From positions 1 to 16,789 of the forward strand of contig JAGTJM010000165.1 of the NCBI GenBank assembly GCA_020747015.1: a stretch of DNA of 16,789 nt, given 5' to 3'. This DNA comes from Pyrenochaeta sp. MPI-SDFR-AT-0127 (Eukaryota > Ascomycota > Dothideomycetes > Pleosporales > Cucurbitariaceae). The notes beneath the pieces are model-generated. The model was not told where the DNA came from, made no database searches, and saw only the letters and a program-made list of their open reading frames with translations. The stretch's first letter is position 1. Every line of letters starts with the position of its first letter. Positions 1 to 9,444 of the stretch are shown here, piece by piece. Both the position numbers and the translations under genes were made by a program.

Positions 1-1710
1 ACGTAATAAAAGATATATTACGTAATTAAAATTCTAGATTTATAGATCTAGCTAATAGCTATAAAATAAACTAAAATTTACCTAATTTAGACTAGTATTG
101 ATAGAGGAATAAATAAAAGAAAGATTAGGGGGTATACCCACCCAACCAGCCTATTTTACTCTATATTATATATAGTTAGGTACTCTACTATTTACTTAAA
201 GGAGTTTTTCTAAAAGTACTTAAATCCTAGATTTAGTACTTAAAGATTAAGGATAATCTTAATCTATAGGTAGTAAAACTACTCTAATTTTAGTATATAT
301 CCTTTTATAGCTATACTTAGAAAATATACTTTAAAGAAAGTAAAAGTTTCCTCTTTTTCTTATTATAATTAATTAAATAATAATTAGTTTTCTACTATCT
401 TATTTCTAGTAATAAAATAGAATTTTAGAAGATTAATTATTTATTTAGTAATCTAGAAGCTATCTATAGGAGAGTTAGCTAGGTATTAGAGCTCTAGGTA
501 TTCTCTAGCTAATCCTATAGTATATCCCTAGACTAAGGCTATACGTATATACTCTATCTAATAGTAATCTAAGTTAATTTTAAGTTAGTCTTATAGAAGT
601 TTAGATATAATCTTTTTAAATAAAGTAATATTATTAAGAAGCTATTATTAATAAGGATAAAGTTCTTTTTATAATATTATAATATAAGTACTAAAGAGTT
701 CTAAAAAGAATTTAAGTATAACTTAAAGGTATATAAAAGTATATACTATAAGAGATAACTAAGAATACTTCTATTTTTATAAATCTAGTATAGAAGGATA
801 AAAAGAACTTATTCTACTATCTACTACTAAAGAGCTATATTTATATATAGAGAAATAGGGATAATAGAGCTTATTTAAGGTAGTATTAGAGGTAGATCTA
901 ATACTACCTAAGTAGGATCCTTTATCCTATAGGAATATATATACGTCTCTATTTCTATATAATATTTATTATAATTATAAGCTATTTATTACTATTTTAA
1001 AGCGATACTTAAGGAGTTATAAGCCCTTAGTAATATACTATTAAAAGGGCTTTATATCCTTAGTAGAGTAGCTATAATATAAAGTAGCTAGTATTACTAA
1101 GAAGTCCTTTCTTAGTAGCTTCTAGATTAGAGTAAGTAGAGATAGATAAGTTAGTTAAAGTAGTTCTAAGTATTAAATAGTAGTATTTAATAATAACTTA
1201 AGGTTAATTATAATATACTATAAGGGTATATTACTCTTATCTATATACTTATAGATTTCTAGATATCCTAGGTATCCTAGATACCCTAAATATCCTATAT
1301 CCTAAAGTCCTATAGTTAGGCCTATACATTCTAGGATCTGTAGGACGTGTTACGTAACGTTCCTCGTTATTAGCTCTTGCTTATCCTCGCAGGGTAATAA
1401 GGCTAACTTCCTAACCGTTACTTCTTATAAGCGCCCTATCTACTAATACAGGTTCGTAACATATACCTAGAGATAAGCTAGAGATATCTAATTAGAGAAT
1501 AAAGCTACTATAGGAGGTAGATTAGCTATAATTAAGGAAGACTATAAGAAACTATAGCTAGTAGATTATACTATACTATATAGGGAGTTAAATTTATACT
1601 TACTAGGAGGAGAATAAAAGGGATATTATTCTATTAAGCGCTTCTCTACTACCTAAATTATAATATAAGTAGTATATAATATATAATAAGTATAGTATAG
1701 ATAGCTAGTA
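1..1710. repeat. RIP-degraded AT-rich repeat block, no readable gene
   Basis: This block is almost entirely built of TA-containing words (ctatag, tagcta, ataata). CA and TG dinucleotides are close to absent on both strands, while CG still occurs here and there. That is the expected end state of fungal repeat-induced point mutation, which turns CpA into TpA. Every frame is full of TAG and TAA stops. A stretch near 1310-1480 is somewhat richer in C and G and keeps several CpG and CpA, so it is less mutated. The parent repeat cannot be named. The block abuts the OrsD-like relic at 1711, whose missing downstream part would lie here, so it may be the mutated remainder of that element. That link is inference. 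Confidence 0.85.
878..909. repeat. 13-bp inverted repeat, 6-nt loop
   Basis: The arms at 878-890 and 897-909 are exact reverse complements (aggtagtattaga and its partner) around the loop ggtaga. It lies inside the RIP block, where the reduced alphabet makes chance palindromes more likely, so it may mean nothing. Confidence 0.4.
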
Positions 1711-2510
1711 CTAGTAGACCTTTGCGTCCTCAACTATGTCGTCAAAAGCCTGTAGCAAAGTAGCCAGGCCTGGCTCGTTGTAAGGACAGGGCGGTGCAAG
1801 GAGGCCTACGGCAGCGTCTAGATCAACGCCTGCCAGATGCTCTGCCCGTTTAGTCTTCTGGTGCCATAGCGACACATGCGGGGGTTCCTGTACAGCTATA
1901 TTCACGATGGCAGTTCGGGCCTTGTGCTGGTCCAGCTGCTTCTCGAGCTGAGCCCATGGGTCCTGGGCCTGGTTCCTATCGTTTCTACCTTGGTCGCGGG
2001 CCCGGCTAATGGGGGAGGACAGTTGCTGTTGGGCGGCGAACACGGGCCTCTTAGCAGCCCAATGGGGACGGTCTGTCCGTGAGGGCCATGGACGCGCCAT
2101 AGTCGAGTGCCTGTGCCAGTCGAAGTAAGGCGCTGGGCAGGCACGCCTGTCTCCCACGGCTCGGCAGGTAGTTGGTTGAAAGGGCACTCCTTTGGCTGAG
2201 CACCTCGCTTCCTAGGATTCTTCCAGCCATGGGCTTCGGTGCAGTGGTTGTGCACTTTTAATAATATGCGGCTAATAAATGTGCATCGGCGGGTAGGGTC
2301 GTGTCCGCTAGGGAAGCGGCAGTGGAACGTGTAGTAGACGGGCAGCTGGGGGCAGGGAGGGACTGGATCGCTTGGGGGCACCCAGTCTCGCAGGTCGGCC
2401 TCGGCCTGGATCGTGAGTGCGTGGGTAGGCTGATAGACGGCCCCCCAGGCGCTAAGGATGCGCTTGCAGTCCTTCGTCGCGTAGTTATGAGGCGCTGCGT
2501 GGAAGAGCAA
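1711..2510 (-). pseudogene. OrsD-like (DUF3505) repeat-associated protein, N-terminal relic, frameshifted
   Basis: Two overlapping open frames on the minus strand (2510-1902 and 2187-1711) together read like the N-terminal part of the OrsD/DUF3505-type proteins common in fungal repeats. The first frame has a Cys/His segment around 2330-2250 with the run HCTEAHGWKNPRKRG, then PAQRL and RLWRV. This matches the family pattern of a zinc-finger-like C...C...H...HGW.N..KRG followed by W...PCQR. The second frame continues with WAQLEKQL and then SLWHQKTKRAEHLAGVDL and ALLQAFDDIVEDAKVY-like text, the usual downstream block. The frame switch falls near 2090-2060. The reading stops at 1711, exactly where the RIP block begins. 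The function of intact relatives is not settled. The assignment comes from pattern memory of the family, not from an alignment. Confidence 0.6.
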
Positions 2511-2841
2511 GAGAAGGTGGTATAGGTAACGAGTGAGCGAAGAACCTGCGCGTCGTCGCGCGTCTGGCGGTCTGTTGGACGAGGAGAGGACGTCATGTAT
2601 AGAGAACAGGTAGGGGGAGGAGGAGAGACATGTAAAAGAGGAGACGAAACAAGAACAAGCTTAAGCTAATATAGAGAGCAAAAAAAGTAGATAACTACAA
2701 CGCAACGCGACGTGACGTTACATAATGCGACGTGACAGAACGTAGCGTGACGCGTCTCACGCCTGCTCTGCTACTAAAAGAGAAAGAAGACTCCTTAGCG
2801 AAAACGAAGGCACGGGCCAAGGAGCGAGCCGCTAAACAACT
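2511..2841. other. Spacer between the OrsD-like relic and the Fot1 relic
   Basis: No convincing gene is visible. The left part (2520-2690) is purine-rich. The centre has a CpG-rich direct repeat (2707-2736). The right part, about 2772-2862, can be read on the plus strand as a Lys/Ala/Arg-rich segment (ending AKERAAKQLGARRIG, then stop). That resembles the charged tails of pogo-type transposases and may be debris of the N-terminal region of the next relic or of a second copy. Confidence 0.4.
2707..2736. repeat. 10-bp direct repeat gcgacgtgac, period 20
   Basis: The word gcgacgtgac occurs at 2707-2716 and 2727-2736, and a related word, gcgtgacgcg, follows shortly afterwards. CpG is plentiful and unmutated here, in contrast to the RIP blocks. 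No function is assigned. Confidence 0.5.
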
Positions 2842-4287
2842 CGGGGCAAGGCGAATAGGATAATGCTCTGCAGGCACTTGGAATTCATAAAGCGGAAGGA
2901 GAAATCGATGGAGCTTGAGCGTCAGAAGGCAATGAACGTTGAAAGCGTGTACGACTTCTTCACAAAATTCGAGAACGTCGTTAACGAGTATAAGATCCAA
3001 TCTGACGACATTTGGAATATGGACGAGACGGGAATCCGAGTAGGAGTTGGCCGCGGTAATTGGGTAATCGTTCCATCGAACCAGCCGCTTAATACCTTCT
3101 CGAATATCATCGGGTCATACGGCGATACCGAGCATATTACGGTAGTGGAGACTATCTCAGCTGGCGGGAAAGCAATTCCGCCCTTTATCGTCATTAAGGG
3201 AGTCGTTATTCAAGCGCGCTGGTTCCAGGGTCTAAAAGAAGGAAATGTTGCTATTGGGTTTCAGAATCTGGCTACGTCAACGACATCCTCTCCATCAGTG
3301 GATCCAGCACGTCAATCTCAAGACTCGACGTACGAAAAGGGGCGAATACCGGCTGCTTATCCTTGATGGTTACGGCTCCCACCTATCGCTCCAGTTTATT
3401 ACTTATTGCGAGCGAGAGAAGATTGTCCCTCTCCGTCTTGCCCCACATTCAACCCACTTCCTAGAACCACTTGACGTCATTATATTTCAACAATGGAAGT
3501 ACTGGAACTCTGAAGCTATTGGCTACGCTCTACGACATGGCGTTCGCGAGTTCAATAAGTCTAGCTTCCTCGCAAACCTGGAAGATATCCGTTAGCTTAC
3601 CCTTACGCCTACTAGTACTAGATCAGGCTTCAAGCGCTGCGGCTAGGTCCCATTCTGCTCTCATCTCGTTTTTGGCGAGATTAGAGTTGATCCAGCACTG
3701 GTTGAAATCGATCAAGCACCTCAGCAATCTAGTCAGCAGGAGGAGGGGCTTCCCGTTGAAGAGACTCCACTCGGAGACATTTGGAGTTCACCAGACACGC
3801 ACCCTAAGCTTAAGGAGCAAGCTCAAGCAATTCAAGATATGCTTCGCTCTTCAGCTTCACCACTAGACACTCCTACGCGCAAGTAGAACCGCCAGAACGT
3901 CGAAAGTTCACTAGGCATGTCCTCTCTACTAATCTGGTTGATGACCGCCTCACCAGCTCCGCTATGGATGCCCTAGTCGCGCAGCGGAATCAAAAAGCCA
4001 GGAACTCACGCGGAGGTCAGCAGGTTCAAAAGGGTGGCGTTGTCTACGCACAGGATATTGATAGGGAGGTTGCGAATATGGCCTTTAACGAGAAGGTATC
4101 TCGCCAGGAATTCACCATCGACCAAAAGGTTAAAAGGCTTATTATGTACAGCATGGTGATACATCAATTCATGCGCGTTGTCAGCGCTCAGAAGAAGCTA
4201 TATGAGCAGCAGGCAAATAATAGGGTTCAGAAGTTCAAAATACGCGAAAGACGAAAGATTGCTAAGCAGGCAAGTCAAGCTTCCTAA
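2842..4287 (+). pseudogene. Fot1/pogo-type (DDE_1) transposase relic, frameshifted and with stops
   Basis: This is a Tc1/mariner-superfamily transposase of the fungal Fot1/pogo branch, a DDE nuclease that cuts and pastes DNA at TA sites. All three catalytic acids can be seen: D of NMDETG (codon at 3022), D of LILDGYGSH (3365) and D of LEPLDV (3473), in an order and spacing typical of DDE_1. Frames must be joined. Frame 1 covers 2842-3265 (RQKAMN, YKIQSDDIWNMDETG). Frame 3 briefly covers about 3266-3300 (SESGYVNDILSI). Frame 2 runs from about 3300 to 3940 and is interrupted by TAG stops at 3593, near 3641 and near 3883. Frame 1 returns at 3964-4287 with a basic coiled-coil-like tail. The N-terminal helix-turn-helix/CENP-B part is missing and no terminal inverted repeats were found. 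The element is dead. In-frame TAG codons fit CAG to TAG change. Confidence 0.85.
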
Positions 4288-4392
4288 ATACAGGCTCCTT
4301 AGAAATACAAACAGTAGCTACATCTTGGCAAAATATTCATATCTCCCACATGGTGAACTGTCGCATTCAGCTTGCTGTCGCATTGAGCATAC

Positions 4393-4417
4393 GCCACCTC
4401 GATTATAGCGAGGTGGC
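4393..4417. repeat. Hairpin: 9-bp arms, 7-nt loop
   Basis: Arms gccacctcg (4393-4401) and cgaggtggc (4409-4417) flank the loop attatag. It lies between the tail of the Fot1 relic and the stop codon of the minus-strand membrane-protein gene. A second, weaker palindrome (accacc...ggtggt, about 4438-4455) follows. It may be a transposon-end remnant; its core resembles other palindromes in this window. Confidence 0.55.
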
Positions 4418-4483
4418 CTGAACAACGTCAAGGATGAGACCACCGGGTAGGTGGTTCACGTAGCATGCTTGGTTTGACATTTC

Positions 4484-5926
4484 CTACAACACCGTAAATG
4501 CATTTTTGGTGGTTTCCGGCACCGCTTCGACGTCCTTGCTCTCAACAGTGATGGTTGTCAAAGCGTGAATTTCGTGTTGCCCTTCTTCGGTGGCGATGGC
4601 CTGCTTCACCAGCTCGTCGTCGAGGAGGTCTCCCCGCAAAGCGCTCTGTGAATCATTTTGCGGTGCGCCGCTACGCGCGACGCCAGATTGGCCGTGGGAA
4701 GAGTAGCCGCGAAGAGAATAACCATGGGAGGAATAGCCGCCGCGACGCCAGAAGCGCGTGCTTGCGAGCGGCCGAAGTGCGGGAATGTTTATGGTGATAA
4801 CAGCGATTATCTAGTGACATATTGCATTAGAGGCGGTGCCCATGAGTGCGACTATGGTGGACTAAGTTGTAGAGACTTACAGCTTCTCTGTTACTCCAGA
4901 GGATCGCCACGGCATTCTGGCCTGCATTGCCCTGCGCGTTGATAGTCCGCAAGATTGTTGCGATGATAAGGAAAATACCCGATGAGAACATAACACATAG
5001 TCCAATTTTCCTGATAGGAGTTAGATGGCTGCTCATGCTTAGAGCACACCCTAGACAGATTTATACCTCTTTGTGTCCAGCTTAATAATCGTCCAGATAA
5101 TTGGGAGGGGAATGAGCAGTAGCAGTACATCGGTAAGGATATTCAGCACGGCGTATGAGATATGATTAGCAGATTGTAGCGAGCAGGCTCCTAAGAATAA
5201 GTTAATTTGAGATTGAGATGGGTGTGGCAGGGTTAGACGCCGTACTTCCCGGGTCAGGCCGGATTTGCCATTGTAGATGAAGCGGATGGCAATGAAAAAG
5301 AATGACAAACACAAGGGTGACGAAGGTTATTGTAGTGATGATCGCTGTTGCTACGACTAGTTTGCGCTGCCACACGCCACGTCTGGATATTATCTTCAGT
5401 TATATATTGTGGGAATAAACCGTAAGAATGGCGCTGGATACTGACGTGAGCCGGGCGTAGAAGAAGAGCATGCAGGCTTTAAGCGACCAAATCAGCACGG
5501 CCCAGCTGATCCAGCCAGAAACTAGCAGCTTCGAGCCTAGGATGAGATGTCTGATGGTTTCTTGGGTGAACTGGGCGCGCTGCTCGTCGGTCAACCCGAT
5601 GTTCACGCCATTGCGGCCTTTTTTGGGGAAGTTTTAGCCATGGAATTCGTTTCGAAACAGCGTTTTGGGGCGGCTTGGCTGACCAATAATTTCAATATGA
5701 ACAAAGTAAGAAGTGAAAGCAAGCTGCACATGGTTTGGTGAGCACTAACTGATGGAGCAGCTAGCAGAGTTGTGCGGAGCGTACATACCAGAGTGATGAT
5801 GATACTGTAGTCATCGCCGTCCCATTTGCGGCCAATGACGCGGCAACGACTGAAGATACGGATAAGGATGACGATGACACCGATGGCATACTCGGTCCAT
5901 ATTTCGACCTGGGCCGTATTAACCAT
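4484..5926 (-). CDS. PTH11/SAT4-type seven-helix integral membrane protein (fungal rhodopsin-like domain), 7 exons
   Basis: I assemble seven exons: 5926-5789, 5723-5684, 5617-5446, 5382-5246, 5190-5067, 5010-4881 and 4810-4484, giving 355 residues and TAG at 4484-4486. Family marks in order are: WTEYAIGVIVILIR with KWDGDDYS; NIGLTDEQ; GSKLLVSGW...WSLKACMLFFYARLT; FHC.P...WQIRPDPGRAC; LNILTD...IPLPIIW; and KIGLCVMFSSGIF...ILR, with WSNREA before the last helix. Seven hydrophobic segments are visible, one in nearly every exon. The introns are 65, 66, 63, 55, 56 and 70 nt; the last has a perfect GTAAGT donor and two have clear branch sites (CTAAC, TTAAC). Introns 2 and 3 use GTCAGY donors and intron 2 ends in AAG, so those are less certain; without intron 2 the frame meets TAA at 5636. 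The cytoplasmic tail has a GYSSHG repeat. Relatives include the Magnaporthe PTH11 receptor. The ligand is unknown, and plasma membrane location is inferred. Confidence 0.85.
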
Positions 5927-6772
5927 AGTGCCGAGCGGCCGAAGAGACGGATAGATTGGTTAATTGTGGACCGGGCGACTTTAAATACGGGACGTACGTT
6001 GTCGGTGTTTGCGCATTTTAGAAGTGCTGCTGAACGAGCACGGCTTCGAGCACTCTCGAGTCACGGCGCCGACCAAACTTACTTGGCTGCAGTGGATCAT
6101 TTGGCCCGTGCAAAGAATGCCCAGGTGTGCTTCGACCATCACAATTTCACCCCGGAGTTCCCAGCCCTGCTGACCAGTAAAGTGCAACAATGGGTGTATT
6201 CCGGTGCAAGTGCAAGCGAGATAGTAATATCCCTACCGACAACCATCCACAATTCATACTTGCATCATGCTCTTGAGATTCTAGGCCAAATGCGCACCGT
6301 TTCGCCATGGCCCTGTGCACAGAACCACCAGAAAAAGAAAAGGAAGTCAAATCCGGCAGCCTCTATGATTGGATACCAGAAAGCTGATGGGTGCGCCACT
6401 CTGCTCTTCGAGGCACTACAAAGTTCGAGTGTGCAGGGTTGGGTGGAAAGCTTCGTAGGAGCTACGACTTTTGCTTGTCAGATACTAGCTCGCTTAAGGA
6501 GTTCCTGATATGTAAGTGAAGACGACTACATAAGACTCTCTAATATCGAAAAGAGTTGAAATCGAGGTAACAATGCGGAGGATTTAAAGCGTAACTATTC
6601 TGTATTGTACACCTACAGGGGAGCCTCCGACAGCTAGGCAACGCGTGCGTCGTTTTAGCTGACTGGACAGCTGGAGAATCAGAATGTGATTCGGTTCTCG
6701 ATACTGCTACACTTGCATGTTTACAGACTAGGCTAGCGGGGTTTACCGGGTGCGGGTTCGGGAAGGATTGCG

Positions 6773-6811
6773 ACCGCCACTTCAAGCGCTCTGAGTCGCT
6801 GGATGAATGGA
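6773..6811 (+). repeat. 39-bp direct repeat, copy 1
   Basis: It starts accgccacttcaagcgctct and ends ggatgaatgga. It matches the copy at 6913-6951 with a single difference (T here, C there, in gtcgc[t/c]gg). The copies are exactly 140 bp apart. Confidence 0.9.
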
Positions 6812-6912
6812 CCCTTTCAAGCACGAAAGGGATGCTGACTCTTCTAGCAAACTCAAAAGCGCCTACATTGTAGGAATACGACCGCGGGTCGCTGGGAAAG
6901 TTTACTTTATTA

Positions 6913-6951
6913 ACCGCCACTTCAAGCGCTCTGAGTCGCCGGATGAATGGA
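6913..6951 (+). repeat. 39-bp direct repeat, copy 2
   Basis: Second copy of the 39-bp repeat, one mismatch from copy 1. It ends 2 bp before the perfect palindrome at 6954, a neighbour that copy 1 lacks. Confidence 0.9.
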
Positions 6952-6953
6952 CG

Positions 6954-6977
6954 CCCACTCGCTTATAAGCGAGTGGG
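6954..6977. repeat. Perfect 24-bp palindrome with no loop
   Basis: The half-site cccactcgctta is followed directly by its exact reverse complement. The centre is GCTTATAAGC. Similar cores occur in palindromes at 4393 and 7053 and in the long inverted termini at 10912 and 13541. A transposon-end remnant or a short foldback element is the likeliest origin; a binding site for a dimeric protein is possible. Confidence 0.85.
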
Positions 6978-7052
6978 TCTGACAGCGGAAGGATCCACTA
7001 GTTCTGTGGTACGGAGGTGCCTTTCAAAAAGTCTTTTCCTAGACCGTGCACA

Positions 7053-7075
7053 GTGGCGTAAGCTATAAGCGCCAC
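7053..7075. repeat. Imperfect palindrome gtggcg...cgccac
   Basis: Six-bp arms gtggcg (7053-7058) and cgccac (7070-7075) surround an 11-nt centre, taagctataag. It sits just past the stop of the Tc1/mariner relic, where a 3' terminus of that element would be expected, so it may belong to the terminal repeat. Confidence 0.45.
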
Positions 7076-7099
7076 CAAATTCATCCGTACCAGACATCT

Positions 7100-7390
7100 T
7101 TATTCAATATCAACCCATTCATCTACTATAGGAGCTTGAAACCGTCGCACCTTCTCAGCCTTACCCTCTCTATACTCATTACCACCTTCGAGACGAAGAA
7201 TCTCCTGGATATGCCGTTCAATCCTCTTAATCCAAGCCTGAATCCGCTACTATTCTAACTCCTCCCATGCCTTTTGCCATACACGCTCTGCCTTAGCTTT
7301 TGACTAAGGTGCCCCTTTCTTTCTTATTACTCTTTTTATATAAGCCTAGGCTGGCTTTATTATCACGTCAGCATGGATGCAGAACCAAAC
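7100..7390 (-). pseudogene. Tc1/mariner (DDE_3) transposase, C-terminal relic
   Basis: Reading the minus strand from about 7390 to TAA at 7100-7102 gives one continuous frame broken only by TAG stops. It contains YIKRVIRKKGAP, AERVWQKAWEELE, two consecutive TAG, then RIQAWIKRIERHIQEILRLE and GGNEYREGK. This W..AWEEL.QE.IQ.WI.RI..HI.E.I.LEGGNEYREG pattern is the typical C-terminus of fungal Tc1-like DDE_3 transposases. The catalytic core and the N-terminal DNA-binding part are absent; the sequence to the right passes into AT-rich DNA and the RIP-ruined element. Each stop is TAG where Gln (CAG) would fit, which agrees with C to T change at CpA. The product would be inactive. Confidence 0.75.
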
Positions 7391-7589
7391 TGATCTACCC
7401 TAAAAATTTACCAAAGTGGCCGTTAGCTAGTAGGGGTGCGGCGGATCGCGGGATAAGCTTAAACAAGCTGCAATAATACGTAATACGGTGCTTACTAACA
7501 AAATTACATTACTAGAATTCTTACAGGTCTATTGTAATAATTAAGCAATACCTATATTAATTTTAAAGCTTAATTTTAGTCTATATATA

Positions 7590-7637
7590 ACGTACCTTAT
7601 AGGTAAGTAACGTACTATACTAAGCCCCTATTAAAAC
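7590..7637 (+). repeat. Left terminal inverted repeat of RIP-ruined element
   Basis: It begins acgtacc and continues with a mutated single copy of the 17-bp subrepeat, then the conserved inner part ending in attaaaac. It pairs with 9380-9444. Confidence 0.8.
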
Positions 7638-9379
7638 TATCCTAACTTTTTAATACTATAGTTTATAATAGTACTATACTATACTATATAGTATAAAAGT
7701 TTATTTAGAATCTACTTCTATAACTTTCTTATATATACGCGAGTTATACCTAGCCTTACTATAGTATCTATAGCGCCTTTAAGTAGGCTTATCTATATTA
7801 GTATATACCCTCTTCTTTACCTTCTTCCTATTACTACGCGTAGTAAACTCCTTTAGAGTAGTTAAATATAGGCCCTCTCTAGCTATTAGGATCCTCTCTT
7901 TCTATACTTACTTTCTTTTATATAATTTACGTCGTGTAGCGGCCTTATTAGCTACTTAAAGCTTAGTATTATACTTAGTTATTAATACTATTAAATACAC
8001 TATTATCTCTACCCCTTTTATAAACTTTTTAAGGGTATTAATTATAGAAGTAGGTAAGCTATCTATATATTATTATAACCTCTCTTAAATAAGCTTTAAT
8101 TAAGACCTAAATTTAAGGAAATTACTTAGTATTTATAAGTACTATGTACTATTATTAATAGGTAGTAGTAAAGGAGTATATAACTTAATATTAAGCTTTA
8201 ATATTACTGCCTCTAGGTTAAGAGGAACTAAGCTAGCGCCTTAAAAGCCTCCTAGGATATTACTCTCTATAATTATAGCCCTAAAAGTAGTAATAAAATA
8301 TAGTAGGAACTTAATTTTTATAATATAGTTAATCTAGTTATATATTAGGTTCTTAGCTTAGCGCCTATATACTATCTTTAAAGGTAAGAAATAACTAACG
8401 TTAAGTAGCTATAGTAAGTATAATAAGTAAGGAGGTATATAGAGAGTAATAATCTTATTATCCTTATAGTATTACTAGAATTTAAGCGACTTATAGCTCT
8501 TATAGCTATTAATAATAAGTAAATATACTAAGCTAATAGTATATCTCTTTATATACTTATTAAAGTACTTTAACTACTATAGACTAAGCTTATTTATTAT
8601 CTAGCTATTCTTAGAGACTATAATTACCTAATTACTAGGTAGATTATCCTCTTTATACTAGGCGGAAAGATAGTACTTCCCTTAAAAGATAATAAAGGGT
8701 AGAATTAAGCGGCCTATTATATTAATACCTTAGATTACTATTATCTACTCTTAATTACCCTACTAAATAGTTTTTAGCTATCCTTAACGCTTAGTACTTA
8801 TAACTACTACCTTTATTAATATTATACCTATTATAAAGCTAGACTTATTAAAATTATAGGTATCTTTATTAAGGATACTATACTTAGCTTTAGTATTCTT
8901 TACTAAATAGAACTAGCCTTATATAATCTTAGGATCTTTATAAAGAGCTCTCTTATAATTATACTTTTAATTAAACTTTACTTTAAGCTTAGGAGAGCGT
9001 TTAATAAAGGTTATAGCCTAGTTCTAGCTAACTAGGTCTTAGTAATACTTAGTAAGTAAAGAATTAGCTATATCTTTTATAGTAGTAAGCTAGAGTAGGA
9101 ATCTTCGCTTATTAAGATTAAGTATATACTTAATAATTACCTACTCTTTAGTCTTAAGTAACTTTATTAAGTTAGGTATATAGTTATATTAAAAGATAGT
9201 TCTAGCGTATTATTAGCGTAGTATTACTTTAGAGACTTAGTAGATAGCTGTAGCGTATTACTAGGTAAGTATTACGTCTTATTTAATAGCCTAAAGTATA
9301 AGCTATAATTAAGCTTCTTTTAAAGCTAGTAAATTATTAGGTTATTAAGATATTACGTAGATAATGTAGTAGACTATAC

Positions 9380-9444
9380 GTTTTAATAGGGGCTTAGTAT
9401 AGTGCGTCACTCGCCCGTGTGCGTTACTCGCCCGTGAGGTACGT
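9380..9444 (-). repeat. Right terminal inverted repeat of RIP-ruined element
   Basis: It pairs with 7590-7637 but is 17 bp longer because it holds two tandem copies of a 17-bp unit. It keeps CpG and CpA, so it escaped most of the mutation seen inside the element. Confidence 0.8.
9403..9436 (+). repeat. 17-bp tandem repeat, two copies
   Basis: tgcgtcactcgcccgtg (9403-9419) is followed directly by tgcgttactcgcccgtg (9420-9436), with one mismatch. It is a subterminal repeat of the right terminus; the left terminus has one copy. Confidence 0.9.

Larger units (their letters stand above)
5927..7099. other. Intergenic region, no convincing gene
   Basis: This region contains the presumed promoter side of the minus-strand membrane-protein gene and, further right, small repeats (39-bp direct repeat, 24-bp palindrome, imperfect palindrome at 7053-7075). 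An open plus-strand frame covers 5966-6508 but has no ATG at its start, runs antisense into the neighbouring gene and shows no family marks, so I do not call it. CA and TG are normally represented, so the stretch is not RIP-mutated. Confidence 0.6.
7590..9444. mobile_element. RIP-ruined DNA transposon with inverted termini and flanking TA
   Basis: The left end (7590-7637) and the reverse complement of the right end (9444-9380) share acgtacc at the tip and, further in, ctatactaagcccctattaa followed by aac. TA flanks both tips (7588-7589 and 9445-9446), as expected for Tc1/mariner/Fot1-type insertion, and a length of 1855 bp fits a Fot1/pogo element. The interior has almost no CA or TG and is full of stops, so no transposase can be read. 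The left terminus shows RIP-type changes: cacgggcgag on the right-end strand is tataggtaag on the left. Family assignment rests on length, TA flanks and terminus style only. Confidence 0.8.

Noticed and set aside
2258..2596. 112-codon minus-strand open frame rich in Ser, Thr and Arg
   Set aside because: Out-of-frame shadow of the OrsD-like reading, which carries the Cys/His and HGW motifs.
5966..6508. 180-codon plus-strand open frame
   Set aside because: It begins at GTG with no suitable ATG, stays open antisense into the first exon of the neighbouring gene, and has no recognisable motif.
6540..6920. 126-codon minus-strand open frame
   Set aside because: No ATG start (GTG only), Ser/Pro/His-rich, and it overlaps the 39-bp repeats; probably chance.
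6991..7005. ggatccactagttct, identical to part of a common cloning-vector polylinker
   Set aside because: The match stops after 15 bases and no other vector sequence adjoins it, so chance is a better explanation than contamination, though an assembly check is cheap.
7046..7258. 70-codon plus-strand open frame
   Set aside because: Antisense to the Tc1/mariner C-terminal relic, which has clear family motifs.
9403..9436. Tandem repeat considered as a possible CRISPR-like array or telomere-type repeat
   Set aside because: Only two directly adjacent 17-bp copies and no spacers; it is part of a transposon terminus.
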